Position numbers and translations under genes: made by a program. Positions 37,239 to 47,191 of a stretch of DNA of 64,000 bases are shown piece by piece. The notes beneath the pieces are model-generated. The model saw only the letters and a list, made by a program, of their open reading frames with translations. It made no database searches and was not told the DNA's origin. The stretch spans positions 1 to 64,000 of the forward strand of contig JADJOY010000038.1 of the NCBI GenBank assembly GCA_016713535.1, written 5' to 3'. Positions within the stretch are counted from its first letter, which is position 1, and every line of letters begins with the position of its first letter. Source of the DNA: JADJOY01 sp016713535 [NCBI: Deltaproteobacteria bacterium] (GTDB lineage Bacteria; JADJOY01).

Positions 37239-37800
37239 TTCGACCCCGGAAGCGCCAGCGTCGCGCCCTCGGCCACACCGGTCAGCGCGAACGCCGGCGC
37301 TGCTCCGTTCGCGCCGCCGCGAGACGGCTGCGTCGCCCTCGCCCTCCCGCCAGCCGGTCGCCGCGCCTGCCGCGGGCGCGGCAGGGCGCGGTGCCGCGCG
37401 CGCTCGGCGGACCGCTGCGTACCCGCACCCCGCCGACCGTTCAGGGCCGGAACGGACCGCTCGCCGGGCCGCGACGGCCTTTTCGCGTTAGAGGGGAGGC
37501 GCCTGCGGTTGCGGCCGACGGGCGATGCGCCCGATCCCTCGTCGGTCGGCCGCCCCGCGTCGCCGAGCTCTCGCTGGGCGCGAAAATCGGCCCGCTTTCG
37601 GGCTCCAACCGGCTCCGACGCCCGACCCCCCACAGGAAGCGCTCCGCGAGGTTGGCGGAGGCACGCCAGCGCGTGCGGAGCCCGAGGCACGAGCGTTGCA
37701 CCCGAGCCCGCCGTGTTTCGCGGCGCGGGCTCGGCTCGCGCGATCCAACGAACGCCTCGGGTTCCATCCCAGCCTTCTCTCGCCGAAGGAGCGTCCTCCC
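37239..37800. other. 562-base intergenic region within the polysaccharide locus
   Basis: No gene is supported. The short open frames here have biased, arginine-rich translations. A GC-rich stem-loop at 37702-37734 (CCGAGCCCG with CGGGCTCGG around a 15-base loop that itself can pair CCG with CGG) lies about 65 bases before the next start and could be a leader structure. I could not match a known riboswitch such as a c-di-GMP class. Confidence 0.4.
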
Positions 37801-38415
37801 ATGTCTACGTCCCGGCGTCGTCGTACGGTTCCGGTGCTGCTCGCGGTTGCGCTGCTCACTCGTACCTCGCTCATCCCGGTTTCGATCGCCAGCGCCGGCG
37901 CGTCACCCGGGCTCGTCGGCGAGGTCCGCGCCGCGAGCGGCACGCCGGTCGCGGGCTCGGCGGTCGGGCTCTTCGAGCAAGCGACCGGAGTCTTGAGCGC
38001 TTCCACCAAGACCTCCCCCTCGGGCGAGTTCCGTTTCGAGACGGTCCGTCCGGGCCGCTACAAGCTGGCCGTGGGCGTGGCGGACGGGACGTTCACCAGC
38101 GCGACCTACGTCGCCACGGTCGCGGAGGCCGGTTCACCCGATACGCGCGTCGACTGGACGCTGTATCCCGCCGGCGTGACGCCGCCCACGGTGCAGGTCG
38201 CGGCCGCCGACGATTCGCGCTCGGTGGCCGGAGTCGTCTCGAAGGCCGAGCCTGCTGCCCCGCTCGCGACCTCCGCGTTCGTCGCGGAGGTGCCGGCCTG
38301 GGTGCTCGCCACCGGGGCCGCGGGCGTCGCCGTGGGCGCGAGCCTGGGCGGTTTGTGCCTCTCGGGCACGGCGATCTGCGAAGAGGCGAAGACCACGGCC
38401 AGTCCTCAAGAGTGA
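37801..38415 (+). CDS. Secreted carboxypeptidase-regulatory-like domain protein
   Basis: A 204-residue exported protein. After an Arg-rich n-region and hydrophobic signal (VPVLLAVALLTRTSLIPVSI), it has one CarboxypepD-regulatory/CNA-B-like beta-sandwich: GLVGEVRAASGTPVAGSAVG, TKTSPSGEFRFETVRPGRYK. The C-terminal part has a second hydrophobic segment (WVLATGAAGVAVGASLGGL) and ends with a short polar tail. Such domains are structural and found in surface proteins. Its placement between the export lipoprotein and the Wzz-kinase implies a role in the polysaccharide machinery, but none is known. The sequence before the ATG reads CGAAGGAGCGTCCTCCC, so AGGAG lies nine bases upstream. Confidence 0.75.
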   Translation: MSTSRRRRTVPVLLAVALLTRTSLIPVSIASAGASPGLVGEVRAASGTPVAGSAVGLFEQATGVLSASTKTSPSGEFRFETVRPGRYKLAVGVADGTFTSATYVATVAEAGSPDTRVDWTLYPAGVTPPTVQVAAADDSRSVAGVVSKAEPAAPLATSAFVAEVPAWVLATGAAGVAVGASLGGLCLSGTAICEEAKTTASPQE

Positions 38416-38488
38416 TCCCAGCGGCCCGGCGCGCGGCGGAGTCGTCGCGGTTGCGCGCATGCCGAGCACAGATCGAAGGGAATCGATC

Positions 38489-40900
38489 ATGGCGAGCGAA
38501 CTTTCCGGGAACGGCCGCGAGGGATCCGATCGCGGCATCGAGCTGGCGCGGCCGATCCTGCCAGGGCACGCCGTGCCCACCGTGTGTGGCACCTCGCCGC
38601 TCGGCTACGGCGGGTATCCCGCGGGCGTCTACGTCTCCCATCCGTTCGATCGGCCGGAAGGTGGTCTCGGGCTGCGCGAGCTCTACGCGGTGCTCGCTTC
38701 GCATCGCCGCCTGATCGGGCTGGTGTTCGCCGCGGTCACGCTCCTGACCGCGCTCTACGTGCTGACGCGCACGCCGCTCTACACCGCCGGCGTGACGCTC
38801 CAGATCGATCGCGACAGCCCGAACATCTTGACCTTCGACGACGTCGTCCCCGGGCAGAAGAGCTACGCGGGGCCCAACGACGAGTACTCCCAGACCCAGT
38901 TCTCGATCCTGCGCAGCCGCGTGCTCGCTGCGCGGGTGATCCGCAAGCTCGGGCTGGCGAGCCAGCCCGGCCTCGCCGAGGATCCCTCCGGCGGCGCCGT
39001 GACCAAGATGTTCGAGGGCGCACGCGCCGCGACACGCCGCTTCCTCGGCGCCGACGAGCCCCCCGCAGACGCCACGGCCGAGATCGAAACCAGCACCTTC
39101 GGCGTGGATGCGCGCGTCATCGACCGCTACCTCCGAGCGCTGGAGGTGAAGCCGGTGCGCAACACCCGCCTGGTTCGGGTCGCGTTCACCTCGCCGCTTC
39201 CGGAGCTGGCCGCACGCGTCGCGGACGGCATCGCCGATGGGTACAAGGCGTATTCGCTGGAGACCAGGCTGGATCTCTCGATCGAGGGGCGCGAGTTCCT
39301 CGATGGTCAGCTCCACGACCTCGAGGAGCGCCTGCGCTCGGCGGAGGCGGCACTCGCGGCGTTCCGCCAGGAGCATCAGCTCGTGTCGCTGGACACCGAG
39401 GAGAACCCGACCATCCAGGCGATGAAGCATCTCAACCAGCTGCTGACCGATGCGGTCGCGATCCGGATCGAGAAGGAAGCGCAGTTCGATCTGGTGCGCG
39501 GCGGCAGCCCCGACTCGTTGCCCGCGGTGCTCGCGAGTCCACTCATCGCCGAGCTCAAGCAGCGTCGCGCCGAGCTCGAGCGCGAATACGCCCGACTCTC
39601 CAAGAAGTATCTGCCCGACTACCCGCAGATGCAGCAGCTGCGGTCCCAGGTGGAGGAGGCGCGGGCCAGCCTCGGCCAGGAGATGGGCCGGATCGCGCGC
39701 GGACTGGAGCGCGAGTTCCAGGCGGCACGCGAGCGGGAGAGCGCGCTGCGCCAGCAGGTGGAGCGCAGCGAGCAGGCGGCGCTGGCGCAGAAGAGTACCT
39801 CGGCCGAGTATTCGATGCTGAAGCGCGACGTGGACCTCAACCGCTCGATCCACGACTCGCTGCTCCAGCGGATGAAGGAGATGACCGTCGCGGCCGGACT
39901 CAAGACCGGCAACATCCGCATCGTCGATCCGGCGGAGGTCCCCACCGTGCCGTCCGCCCCACGCCGCCTTCACTCGCTGGCGTTGGGGATGTTGCTCGGG
40001 CTGGCGCTCGGCGTGGGCGCGGCGCTGTTGCGCAGTGCTCTCGACAACTCGATCCGCACCCCGGCGATCGCCAGCCGCGTGCTCGGGCTGCAGACGCTGG
40101 CGCTGGTGCCGAGCATGCGCGGCGCGAGCATGGGAGCGGTACGGGTCGCGTCGCGGGCTCGAGGGCTGGTCGGTTCGCACCGAGGCGGCGCGCCGCGACG
40201 CCCGTCCGACGGCGCCGCCGTGGAGCTGGTGACGCTCGCCCCGGATCCGACACCCGGTTCGGAGGCTTACAAGATCTTCCGCACCGCGCTGCTGTTGCTC
40301 AGGACGGATCCACAGCCGCGGCGCATCCTCTTCACCAGCAGCGTCGCCGGGGAGGGGAAGACCTCGACGGCGATCAACACCTGCATCTCGCTGGCACAGG
40401 CGGGCAAGACGGTCGCGCTGGTCGATGCGGACCTGCGGTGCCCGCGCGTGCACAAGGTCGTGGGCCTCTCCAGCAAGGTGGGGCTCAGCACGTACCTCGA
40501 GTCCGCCGTGAGCCTGCAGAGCGTGGGCGTCACCGCGCTGCACCGCAATCTGTGGGTGGTCCCCGGCGGAACGCTGCCGTCGAGCCCCTCCGAGCTCCTC
40601 GGCACCGATCGCATGCGTGACGCGATCGACGAGCTGGCGAGGCGCTTCGACTACGTCGTGCTCGACTCCGGTCCGACGCTGCCGGTGCCGGACGCCTTGA
40701 TCCTGTCGAGCCTCGTCGACGGGGTGGTGCTGGTGGTCGACTCGTCGCGCACCTCCCGCGAGCTGGTGCAGGCCGCTCGCGAGCGCCTCGACCAGGCCGG
40801 CGCCCGGATGCTCGGCGTGGTGCTCAACCAGGTCGACGCGCGCTTCGGTTACGGCGCGCAGGCCTACCGGGGCTACGAGGCCTACGGCGCGCGCGCCTGA
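38489..40900 (+). CDS. Wzz chain-length regulator fused to BY-type tyrosine kinase
   Basis: Polysaccharide co-polymerase with bacterial tyrosine-kinase domain, 803 residues. The first Wzz helix is LIGLVFAAVTLLTALYVLT; a long periplasmic coiled coil (LHDLEERLRSAEAALAAF to LAQKSTSAEYSMLKRD) leads to the PxxP-like junction PTVPSAPRRLHSLALGMLLG. The cytoplasmic ATPase has Walker A SVAGEGKTS (about 615-625), Walker A' VALVDADLR and Walker B YVVLDSGP. Four tyrosines in the last 16 residues (YGAQAYRGYEAYGARA) are the expected autophosphorylation cluster. An N-terminal tail of about 75 residues precedes the first helix. It controls polymer length and export together with the Wza-like lipoprotein. Confidence 0.93.
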   Translation: MASELSGNGREGSDRGIELARPILPGHAVPTVCGTSPLGYGGYPAGVYVSHPFDRPEGGLGLRELYAVLASHRRLIGLVFAAVTLLTALYVLTRTPLYTAGVTLQIDRDSPNILTFDDVVPGQKSYAGPNDEYSQTQFSILRSRVLAARVIRKLGLASQPGLAEDPSGGAVTKMFEGARAATRRFLGADEPPADATAEIETSTFGVDARVIDRYLRALEVKPVRNTRLVRVAFTSPLPELAARVADGIADGYKAYSLETRLDLSIEGREFLDGQLHDLEERLRSAEAALAAFRQEHQLVSLDTEENPTIQAMKHLNQLLTDAVAIRIEKEAQFDLVRGGSPDSLPAVLASPLIAELKQRRAELEREYARLSKKYLPDYPQMQQLRSQVEEARASLGQEMGRIARGLEREFQAARERESALRQQVERSEQAALAQKSTSAEYSMLKRDVDLNRSIHDSLLQRMKEMTVAAGLKTGNIRIVDPAEVPTVPSAPRRLHSLALGMLLGLALGVGAALLRSALDNSIRTPAIASRVLGLQTLALVPSMRGASMGAVRVASRARGLVGSHRGGAPRRPSDGAAVELVTLAPDPTPGSEAYKIFRTALLLLRTDPQPRRILFTSSVAGEGKTSTAINTCISLAQAGKTVALVDADLRCPRVHKVVGLSSKVGLSTYLESAVSLQSVGVTALHRNLWVVPGGTLPSSPSELLGTDRMRDAIDELARRFDYVVLDSGPTLPVPDALILSSLVDGVVLVVDSSRTSRELVQAARERLDQAGARMLGVVLNQVDARFGYGAQAYRGYEAYGARA

Positions 40901-40949
40901 GGAAGCGGCGAAGAGCGCGTCGGGCGAACCGCGGCCACGAGACCGGGCG

Positions 40950-43165
40950 ATGATCGCGAGCGCAGGGACGACGCTCGACGGTGCGCGGGAGCGCGCTTCG
41001 GCGCACGCTCGACTCACCGTGCGGGCGTTGCTGTCGCGGACCGCGGCGCTCGTCGCGTTGCAGCTCGTGGGCTACGGCGCCTTCTTGCTCTTTCAGCTCT
41101 CGGCGGCACGCCACCTGGGCGCGAGCGGCTACGGCGCGCTCGCGCACGCGCTCGCGATGGGCACGTTCGTGGCGCTGCTCGGCATGTTCGGCAGCGACCG
41201 GATCCTGGTGCGGGAGCTGCTCTCGAGGGCGGATCCGGGAAGCCGCGCGGCGCTGCTGCGCGCATCGCTCGCCCAGCGTGCGGCGCTCGGGTTGCCCGCT
41301 GCCGCCGTGCTCGCCTGGGCCGTGAGCCGCACGACCTCGGGCGTGGGGCTCGCGGTGCCGGTCGCGTGCTTCTACGTCCTCCAGTCCCTCGATCTGGTGG
41401 CGGTGTTCGACGGCCACCGTGCCGCGTGGATGCACGTCGGCGGGTTCGCCGCGCGGAACGTGGCGCTGCTCGTCGCGCTGCTCACGATGGCGAGCCTCGG
41501 CGTCGCCACCCCCGTCGCGACGGCGTGGGGGATGGCGGTGGCGAGCGCCGCGTTCCTCGCCTACCAGCTCACGATCGCGGGCCGCCGCGGCTGGGTGCGA
41601 TCCGGCCCCGTACCGTGGACCGACGTGGCGCGGCTCTTCCGGCTGTGCTGGCCGCTCGCGCTCGCGAGCGGCGCGGTGCAGGTCTACCAGCAGCTCCCGC
41701 TCCTCGCGCTCGGCTGGCTCGAGGGCAACGCGAGCGCGGGGCGGTACGCGATCGCGGCCCAGCTCGCGTTCGCGCTGCTCGGGCTCGTCGGCCTCGCCTA
41801 CCGGCTGATCCTGCCGGAGCTGGCGCGGCTCTCGCGCGCACGTCGCGGCTCGACGCCTGGCGGCGCGCCTGGAGCGTGTCGGCGACGGTCGGGATCGGCT
41901 CGGCGGCCGTGACCGTGCTGGCCTGGGCGACGGCCCCGTTCCTCGGCGTCTGGCTCGCGCCGGAGTATGGGGATTCCGTCGAGACACTGCGGGTGCTGCT
42001 CGCGATGGTGCCGCTGGTCGCGTGTGGCAGCGTGTTCGGCAACGCGTTCCTGGCCCTCGGCGACGTGAGGCGCTTCGTGCTTCCGATCGCCGCCGGCGTG
42101 GTGACCGGCGCGCTCGCGTGCGCGGCGCTGGTCCCCGCACTCGGCGTGCGCGGTGCGGCGTGGGCGCTGGTCGCGGCGCAGCTCACGGTAGTGGTCACGA
42201 GTGTGCTCGCGTTCCTGGGGGCGCGACCCCGTGGCGGCGTCGCGGAGCGACCGGCCGTCGACCCCCACGTGCCGCTCGGCAGCGGCTGCAGGATCGTCGA
42301 GGTGGATGCCACCGATCCCAGCCACGCGCGTCACCTGGCGCGGTACCGCTTCGCGAGCCGGCTCCGCGGTGGAGTGTGGCTGGACGCAGCGTGTGGTTCG
42401 GGCTACGGCACCGAGCTCCTGGCCGGTCGCGGCTCGGCGAGCCGTCTGGTGGGTGTGGACCTGTCGGTGCCCGCGCTGGCGTGCGCTCGCGAGCGCGCGC
42501 CGCAGCCGCCCGCTCCCGGCACGGCGCGCGCGCGATACCTCGCGGCGGACGTCACCGCGCTGCCCGTCGCGAGTCGCTCGGTGGACGTGGTGGTCAGCTT
42601 CGAGACCATCGAACACGTCGCCGACGTCGACGCCTACCTCGCCGAGCTGACGCGGGTGCTGAAGGACGACGGCACGGTGACGCTGAGCACACCGAACCGG
42701 CGCTTCTCGAGCCCGTGGCGGGGACCACGCCGCGCGCCCCGCAACCACTTCCATCGGGTCGAATGGACGCCCCGCGAGTTCTTCGCGCTCCTCGAGGGCC
42801 ACTTCCGCGAGGTCGAGGAGCTCGGTCAGGTGCCGATCGCGAGCCCGCGGCTCCACGAGGCGCGGTGCTTCGTCCGTGGCCTGTTCGACTGGGCCATCGC
42901 ACGCACGGTCCACCGCGTCACCTCGGGAGCGCGCGTCCACGGAGCGCTGCGCCGGGTCTATCGCGGCGTGCTGGGCGCCGACCCGGCGGTGGTGGGAGCG
43001 GCGGGCCGGGGCGACGGGTGCTCCGGCCGGGCGCCGCGAGTCGACGCGACGGAGACGGATCGGTTCGCCGTGCGCGCGATCCCCGACGGCCACGAGCCGC
43101 TGGTGATGGTCGCGGTGTGCCGTCGTCCACGTCCTGCGTCGCGTCCCGTGGAGCACCGGCCGTGA
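40950..43165 (+). CDS. Wzx-like flippase fused to SAM methyltransferase (frameshifted)
   Basis: The N-terminal 425 residues or so form a polysaccharide flippase with about twelve hydrophobic helices (ALVALQLVGYGAFLLFQLSA, ARHLGASGYGALAHALAMGT). It would flip lipid-linked repeat units across the inner membrane. The same frame continues without a stop into a class I methyltransferase: motif I WLDAACGSGYGTELLA, the acidic end of strand 2 LVGVDLS, YLAADVTALPVASRSVDVVV, and HVADVDAYLAELTRVLKDDG. A one-base loss near 41840 breaks the frame inside the flippase (before LDAWRRAWSVSATVGIG). The fusion is either real or hides another slip around 42230-42270, where a GTG (42268) could start a separate methyltransferase. 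Repaired length is about 738 residues. Confidence 0.75.
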
Positions 43166-44496
43166 ACGTCCTGCTCATGCCCGCCGCGGTCCGTCAGGCA
43201 CCCCTCTATCGGGAGCTCGCGGTGGCGCTTCGCGAGCTCGGCCACCGCGCCGACCTCCTGCCGATCTTTCCACGCACCCGAGGCTTCCTGGAGCGAGCAG
43301 GAGAGCGTTGTCTCGACTTCGCCGGCTCGTTCCGCGCGTGCTTCCGCGAGGCGAGCGGCTGCGACCGTGACTCGCTCGAGGCGCTGGCGCCCTTCGAGCT
43401 CGCGCTGGCCCGGCCGTCGCTCGCGCCGCGCCTCGCCCGGGCCGTGGCGGCTGCGCGGTGCTGCCTCGCGCAGCGCTTCCGCGACGGTGGCTACCAGCGC
43501 GTGGTCCTCAACAACGGAGCGGGGCTCGTGTACGGGGTCGCCAAGGAGATCTTCGCGGGCGCCGGCGAGGGCGTCGTCTGGCACACCGAGGCCGGGTTCC
43601 TCCCCGACACGCTCGTCCTCGATCGCCGGGGAGTGAACCGCCACGGCTCGCTCATGACGCTCGATCCGGAACGCCTGCCGGACGCCGATCCTGGCACCGA
43701 CGATTATCTCGCCGATCTCCTCGCTGGCCGGGTCGTCGCCCGTCCGTCTCCGCATCGCTTCGACGGCTGGCGCGGTCACCTCGAGGCCCGCGACATGGTG
43801 CGGCCCGAGATCGCCGTGCTGAGCGGCCGCACTTCCCTCGACGTGGTGCGCGACTTCCTCGCGCCGAAGCTCGCTCGCGAGCCGACGCGTCCACCCGATC
43901 CCGAGGTGGAGGCGCTCGGCGACTACGTGTTCGTGCCGCTCCAGGTCCACGACGACACGCAGGTGGTGGTCAACAGCGAGCGGATCCGCGACATGGCCGG
44001 CCTGGTGGCGGCCGTGGCGCGCGCCCTCCCCGCTGGCCCCAGGCTGGTCGTCAAGCCTCATCCGATGGATCGCGGTCGCGCACCCCTCGACGGGGTCGAG
44101 CACGTGATCGCCTCCCTCGGTGAGCGTGGCGTGATGGTGCGTGAGCGCTCGTCGCTCGAGCTGGTCCGGCACGCTCGCGCGGTGGTCACCCTCAACTCGA
44201 CGGTGGGCCTGGAAGGGTTGCTCCATGGTCGTCCGGTCGCGACCCTCGCCGCCGCCTGGTACGCGAAGCCTGGCCTCGCCACCCCGATCGAGACCGACCC
44301 CGCGCTCGCCGCGTGGCTCGCGTCGCCGAGCCCGCCAGACCTCGAGCGGGTGCTCCGGCTGGTGTCCTTCCTGCGCCATCACTACCTGGTTCCGGGCGGC
44401 TTCCGGTCCGTCACGCGCGACGAGGCGCGTGGCCTCGCCGAGCGTGTCCTCGGCGTCGGCTCGCCGGCGAGCTGGGCCGCCGCGGGGATCGGGTGA
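43162..44496 (+). CDS. Capsule polysaccharide biosynthesis protein (KpsS/Capsule_synth-like)
   Basis: Cytoplasmic glycosyltransferase-like protein of the Capsule_synth family, 444 residues. The GTG at 43162 overlaps the previous stop (GTGA). Family signs are VVLNNGAGLVYGVAKEIFAG, VVWHTEAGFLPDTLVLDRRG, VFVPLQVHDDTQVV, VVKPHPMDRG and LNSTVGLEGLLHGRPVATL; the last two are the GT-B-like C-terminal half that binds nucleotide sugar. In E. coli KpsS adds Kdo to a lipid acceptor; whether that chemistry applies here is inference. Confidence 0.8.
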   Translation: MNVLLMPAAVRQAPLYRELAVALRELGHRADLLPIFPRTRGFLERAGERCLDFAGSFRACFREASGCDRDSLEALAPFELALARPSLAPRLARAVAAARCCLAQRFRDGGYQRVVLNNGAGLVYGVAKEIFAGAGEGVVWHTEAGFLPDTLVLDRRGVNRHGSLMTLDPERLPDADPGTDDYLADLLAGRVVARPSPHRFDGWRGHLEARDMVRPEIAVLSGRTSLDVVRDFLAPKLAREPTRPPDPEVEALGDYVFVPLQVHDDTQVVVNSERIRDMAGLVAAVARALPAGPRLVVKPHPMDRGRAPLDGVEHVIASLGERGVMVRERSSLELVRHARAVVTLNSTVGLEGLLHGRPVATLAAAWYAKPGLATPIETDPALAAWLASPSPPDLERVLRLVSFLRHHYLVPGGFRSVTRDEARGLAERVLGVGSPASWAAAGIG

Positions 44497-44502
44497 TCGG
44501 TC

Positions 44503-45841
44503 ATGGGTGAGCTGCGCCTCGCGGTGGCGCTCGCGGCGATCGTCGGCACGCTCTTGCTGTGCGCGCCGGCGCTGGTCGCGCTCTCGCGCAGGACGTTCCG
44601 GCTCATGCACCCGGCCGTGATCTTCCCCGTCTATCTGACCTACCAGTCGCTGATCCCGGCCGCGTCCGCCGTGGTCGGCGAGGTCGATGAAGGTCTCGGC
44701 GCCAGGCGTTCCTCGGCGATCCTGGTTCTGCGTGCGCGCGCTGGCGATCCAGTGGATGGCGTTCGCCGCGTTCCTGGCAGGCGTGCGCGTGGCAGGCACG
44801 CCCATCGTGCCGGCGCGGGCCGACCTCTGGGATCTGGACCACCCCGAGCTGCCGATCTTCCGCGGCGCCACGCCGGTGACCGTGCTCGTCACCGGGCTCG
44901 CGCTGCTCGCGGCGGCGACCGCGATCAAGGTCGTCGAGCTCCAGCACTACGGCGGCGGCGTGCTCGCGGCGCTCCTCGACGTGCGCCGCTTCATCTTCGG
45001 GTCCGGGTATGGCCACTACTGGATGCACGTCGCGTTCACGAGCGCTTTCCTGATCCCCGCGGTGCTGTTCGTGGCGCGGCGCGGCCACGGTCTGATCGCG
45101 CTGGTGGTTGCCGCGCCGATCACGCTGCTCTCGATGTCGAAGGCCGGGATCATCCGCATCGCGACCGCGGTGCTCACGTATTCGCAGACACGGGTGTTCC
45201 GCGGCGCGGCGGGGCCATGGATCGCGGCCGTCGTGGGCGCGGTGGTGATGCTCACCGTGCCGCGCGCGGTGGCGGTGATCGCGAACGCGCCGGGTGAGTC
45301 GGTCTCGCCGGCCCGCGCGGTGGCCACGCTGCTCCACCGCGAGTACTCGTTCGAGATGTTCGCCGTGATCGTGGCGTCGGCCGACGACATCGGCATCGAG
45401 CACACCGGAGGAGCCTGGCTGCGCGACGAGCTCAGCCAGTTCGTGCCGCGCGCGGTGTGGCCGGAAAAGCCGCTCAGCCGCGCGCTCGAGATCGGACCGC
45501 TCTACATGCCGCTCGACTTCTCGGCGCGGCTACCGATGTTCGTGGCGCCGCACCTCTTCGGACTCCTCTTCGCCGAGGGTGGGGTGCCCGCCGTGCTCGG
45601 CGGCAGCGCGCTGCTCGGTTGGTTGCTGGGGCTCTCCTACGGGCGTGCGCAGCGCATGTCCCGCGCGCGCTTCGATCGCTTGCCGCTGCTCTGCTACCTG
45701 TGCGCCGTGGCGAGCCTGAAAGGGCTCGTGGACGGTGGCGTCGCGAACTACCTGATGCAGACCGTGTTCGGAGTCGGGATGATGCTGACCTGGGCGCTCC
45801 TCGCATCGGCGGTGCCGACCCTGGCGAGGGCGCGACGATGA
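44503..45841 (+). CDS. Multi-pass O-antigen/exopolysaccharide polymerase-like protein (frameshifted)
   Basis: Integral membrane protein of about 446 residues with 10-12 hydrophobic segments, consistent in position and topology with a Wzy-type polymerase. Sequence-specific evidence is weak because Wzy proteins diverge quickly. Segments include HPAVIFPVYLTYQSLIPAAS, ITLLSMSKAGIIRIATAV and LFGLLFAEGGVPAVLGGSAL. A net -2 (or +1) slip near 44690 separates VVGEVDE from VSAPGVPRRSWFCVRALAI. The polymerase would join repeat units in the periplasm. The stop overlaps the following GT9 gene (ATGA). Confidence 0.65.
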
Positions 45842-47061
45842 TCGTCGAGCACACCGCCGCGAGCCTCGAGGATCGCGCCGCGGTGCGGTCCCTGCGCGGC
45901 TTCGGCGCGCCGCTCGAGCGTGGTGACCCGCGCGTCCTGTTCTGGTTGCCGCACGGGATCGGCGACGCCGTGATGGCGAGCCCCGCGATCGCCGGGATCC
46001 GCGACGCCTATCCCGCGGCGCGCGTCGAGGCCGCGTTCTTCCGCGCCGCGTCGCGCGCGGTGCTCGACGACCATCCTGCGCTCGACGCGACCTACCTCCT
46101 CGACGCGCATCGGCCGGCGACCCTCCTCCGTCAGCTCGGGCGCCTGCGCGGTCGCCACGATCTGGTGCTGGTCCCGGGCGGGATCACGCCGTGGAAGCAC
46201 CGCCTCCCGCTCGCGGTGCTCGGCGCGAAGTCGTGCGCGGGAGTGTGGCCGCGTCACCTGGCCCGGCCGTGGTTCAGCCACGGCGTGGTCGCGTCGCGAG
46301 GCGTTCACGAGAGCCGTCTCATCGTCGAGGCCCTGCGCCGTGCGCTGCCACGGGTGGCGGTGCACGCGCCGCTCGTCGGGCGTGGCGCCGACGAGCGCCG
46401 GGCCGTGCGCGAGCTGTGGCATGGGCTCGGCTTCGAGGAGCGGCCGGTGCTCGCGATCGCCGCGGGATGCGAGCCCTCCACCCCCTACAAGCGCTGGCCG
46501 CTCGAGCGTTTCGTCGAGACGGCGCACGCGTTCCTGCGTGCGCACCCGACCTGGCGTGTGTGGGTGCCGCTCGGTCCCGGCGAGCACGACCACCAGGCGG
46601 CGTGGGAGACGCTCGGGGATGCGCGCGTCCAGGTGACCCGTGATCTGCCGCTCGCCACGGTCGCGCTGGCCCTGGAGCGGTGCGCGCTGGTGCTCGCCAA
46701 CGACTCGGCCCTCGCGCACCTCGGCGCGGCGGCGGACGTCGCGACGGTGGTGGTCTTCGGGCCCACCGATCCGGCCCTCACGCATCCGCTCGGTTCGAGA
46801 TGGAGTGCGATCGTGGCGAGCGGGAGCTGCTCGCTGCAGCCGTGTTTTCCCCACTTCGGCGAGCGTTTCGACCCGCGCCGTTGCCCGCACGGGTTCACGT
46901 GCCTGCGGTCGATCGGCGTCGACGACGCGGTCCGCGCGCTGGAGCGCCGCATCCTCTCCGCCGGCGGCGAGCTCGCGGCCCGGCCGCGGTCGCGGACCGA
47001 GCGCGTCCACCGCCCGGCCGACACCGGCCCGGTGGCGCTGGCACCGCCTTCGCAAACGTGA
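45838..47061 (+). CDS. Glycosyltransferase family 9 (heptosyltransferase-like)
   Basis: GT-B-fold transferase of the ADP-heptose:LPS heptosyltransferase family, 407 residues. Family features: RVLFWLPHGIGDAVMASPAI at the start, LAIAAGCEPSTPYKRWPLER (the sugar-nucleotide loop), and ALVLANDSALAHLGAAADVA followed by VVFGPTDPALTHPLG. The start overlaps the upstream stop as ATGA. It probably adds a heptose or other sugar during assembly of the repeat unit or core. A 130-base gap follows. Confidence 0.88.
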   Translation: MIVEHTAASLEDRAAVRSLRGFGAPLERGDPRVLFWLPHGIGDAVMASPAIAGIRDAYPAARVEAAFFRAASRAVLDDHPALDATYLLDAHRPATLLRQLGRLRGRHDLVLVPGGITPWKHRLPLAVLGAKSCAGVWPRHLARPWFSHGVVASRGVHESRLIVEALRRALPRVAVHAPLVGRGADERRAVRELWHGLGFEERPVLAIAAGCEPSTPYKRWPLERFVETAHAFLRAHPTWRVWVPLGPGEHDHQAAWETLGDARVQVTRDLPLATVALALERCALVLANDSALAHLGAAADVATVVVFGPTDPALTHPLGSRWSAIVASGSCSLQPCFPHFGERFDPRRCPHGFTCLRSIGVDDAVRALERRILSAGGELAARPRSRTERVHRPADTGPVALAPPSQT

Positions 47062-47191
47062 TGCGAACCCGAGCAATGTGACCCGGTTCACAGTCGCTCG
47101 CTCGTCGCGCCGGAGCGGCGTGACCCACGGCGAGAACCGGCAGACCCGGACGCCACCCCGAGCGCACCCGCGGCTCGGCTTCGGAGGCTCG

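Noticed and set aside
38093-41017. 974-codon open frame on the minus strand opposite the Wzz-kinase
   Set aside because: Composition is dominated by Arg, His, Leu and Glu with no motif; it mirrors the coding strand's codon bias.
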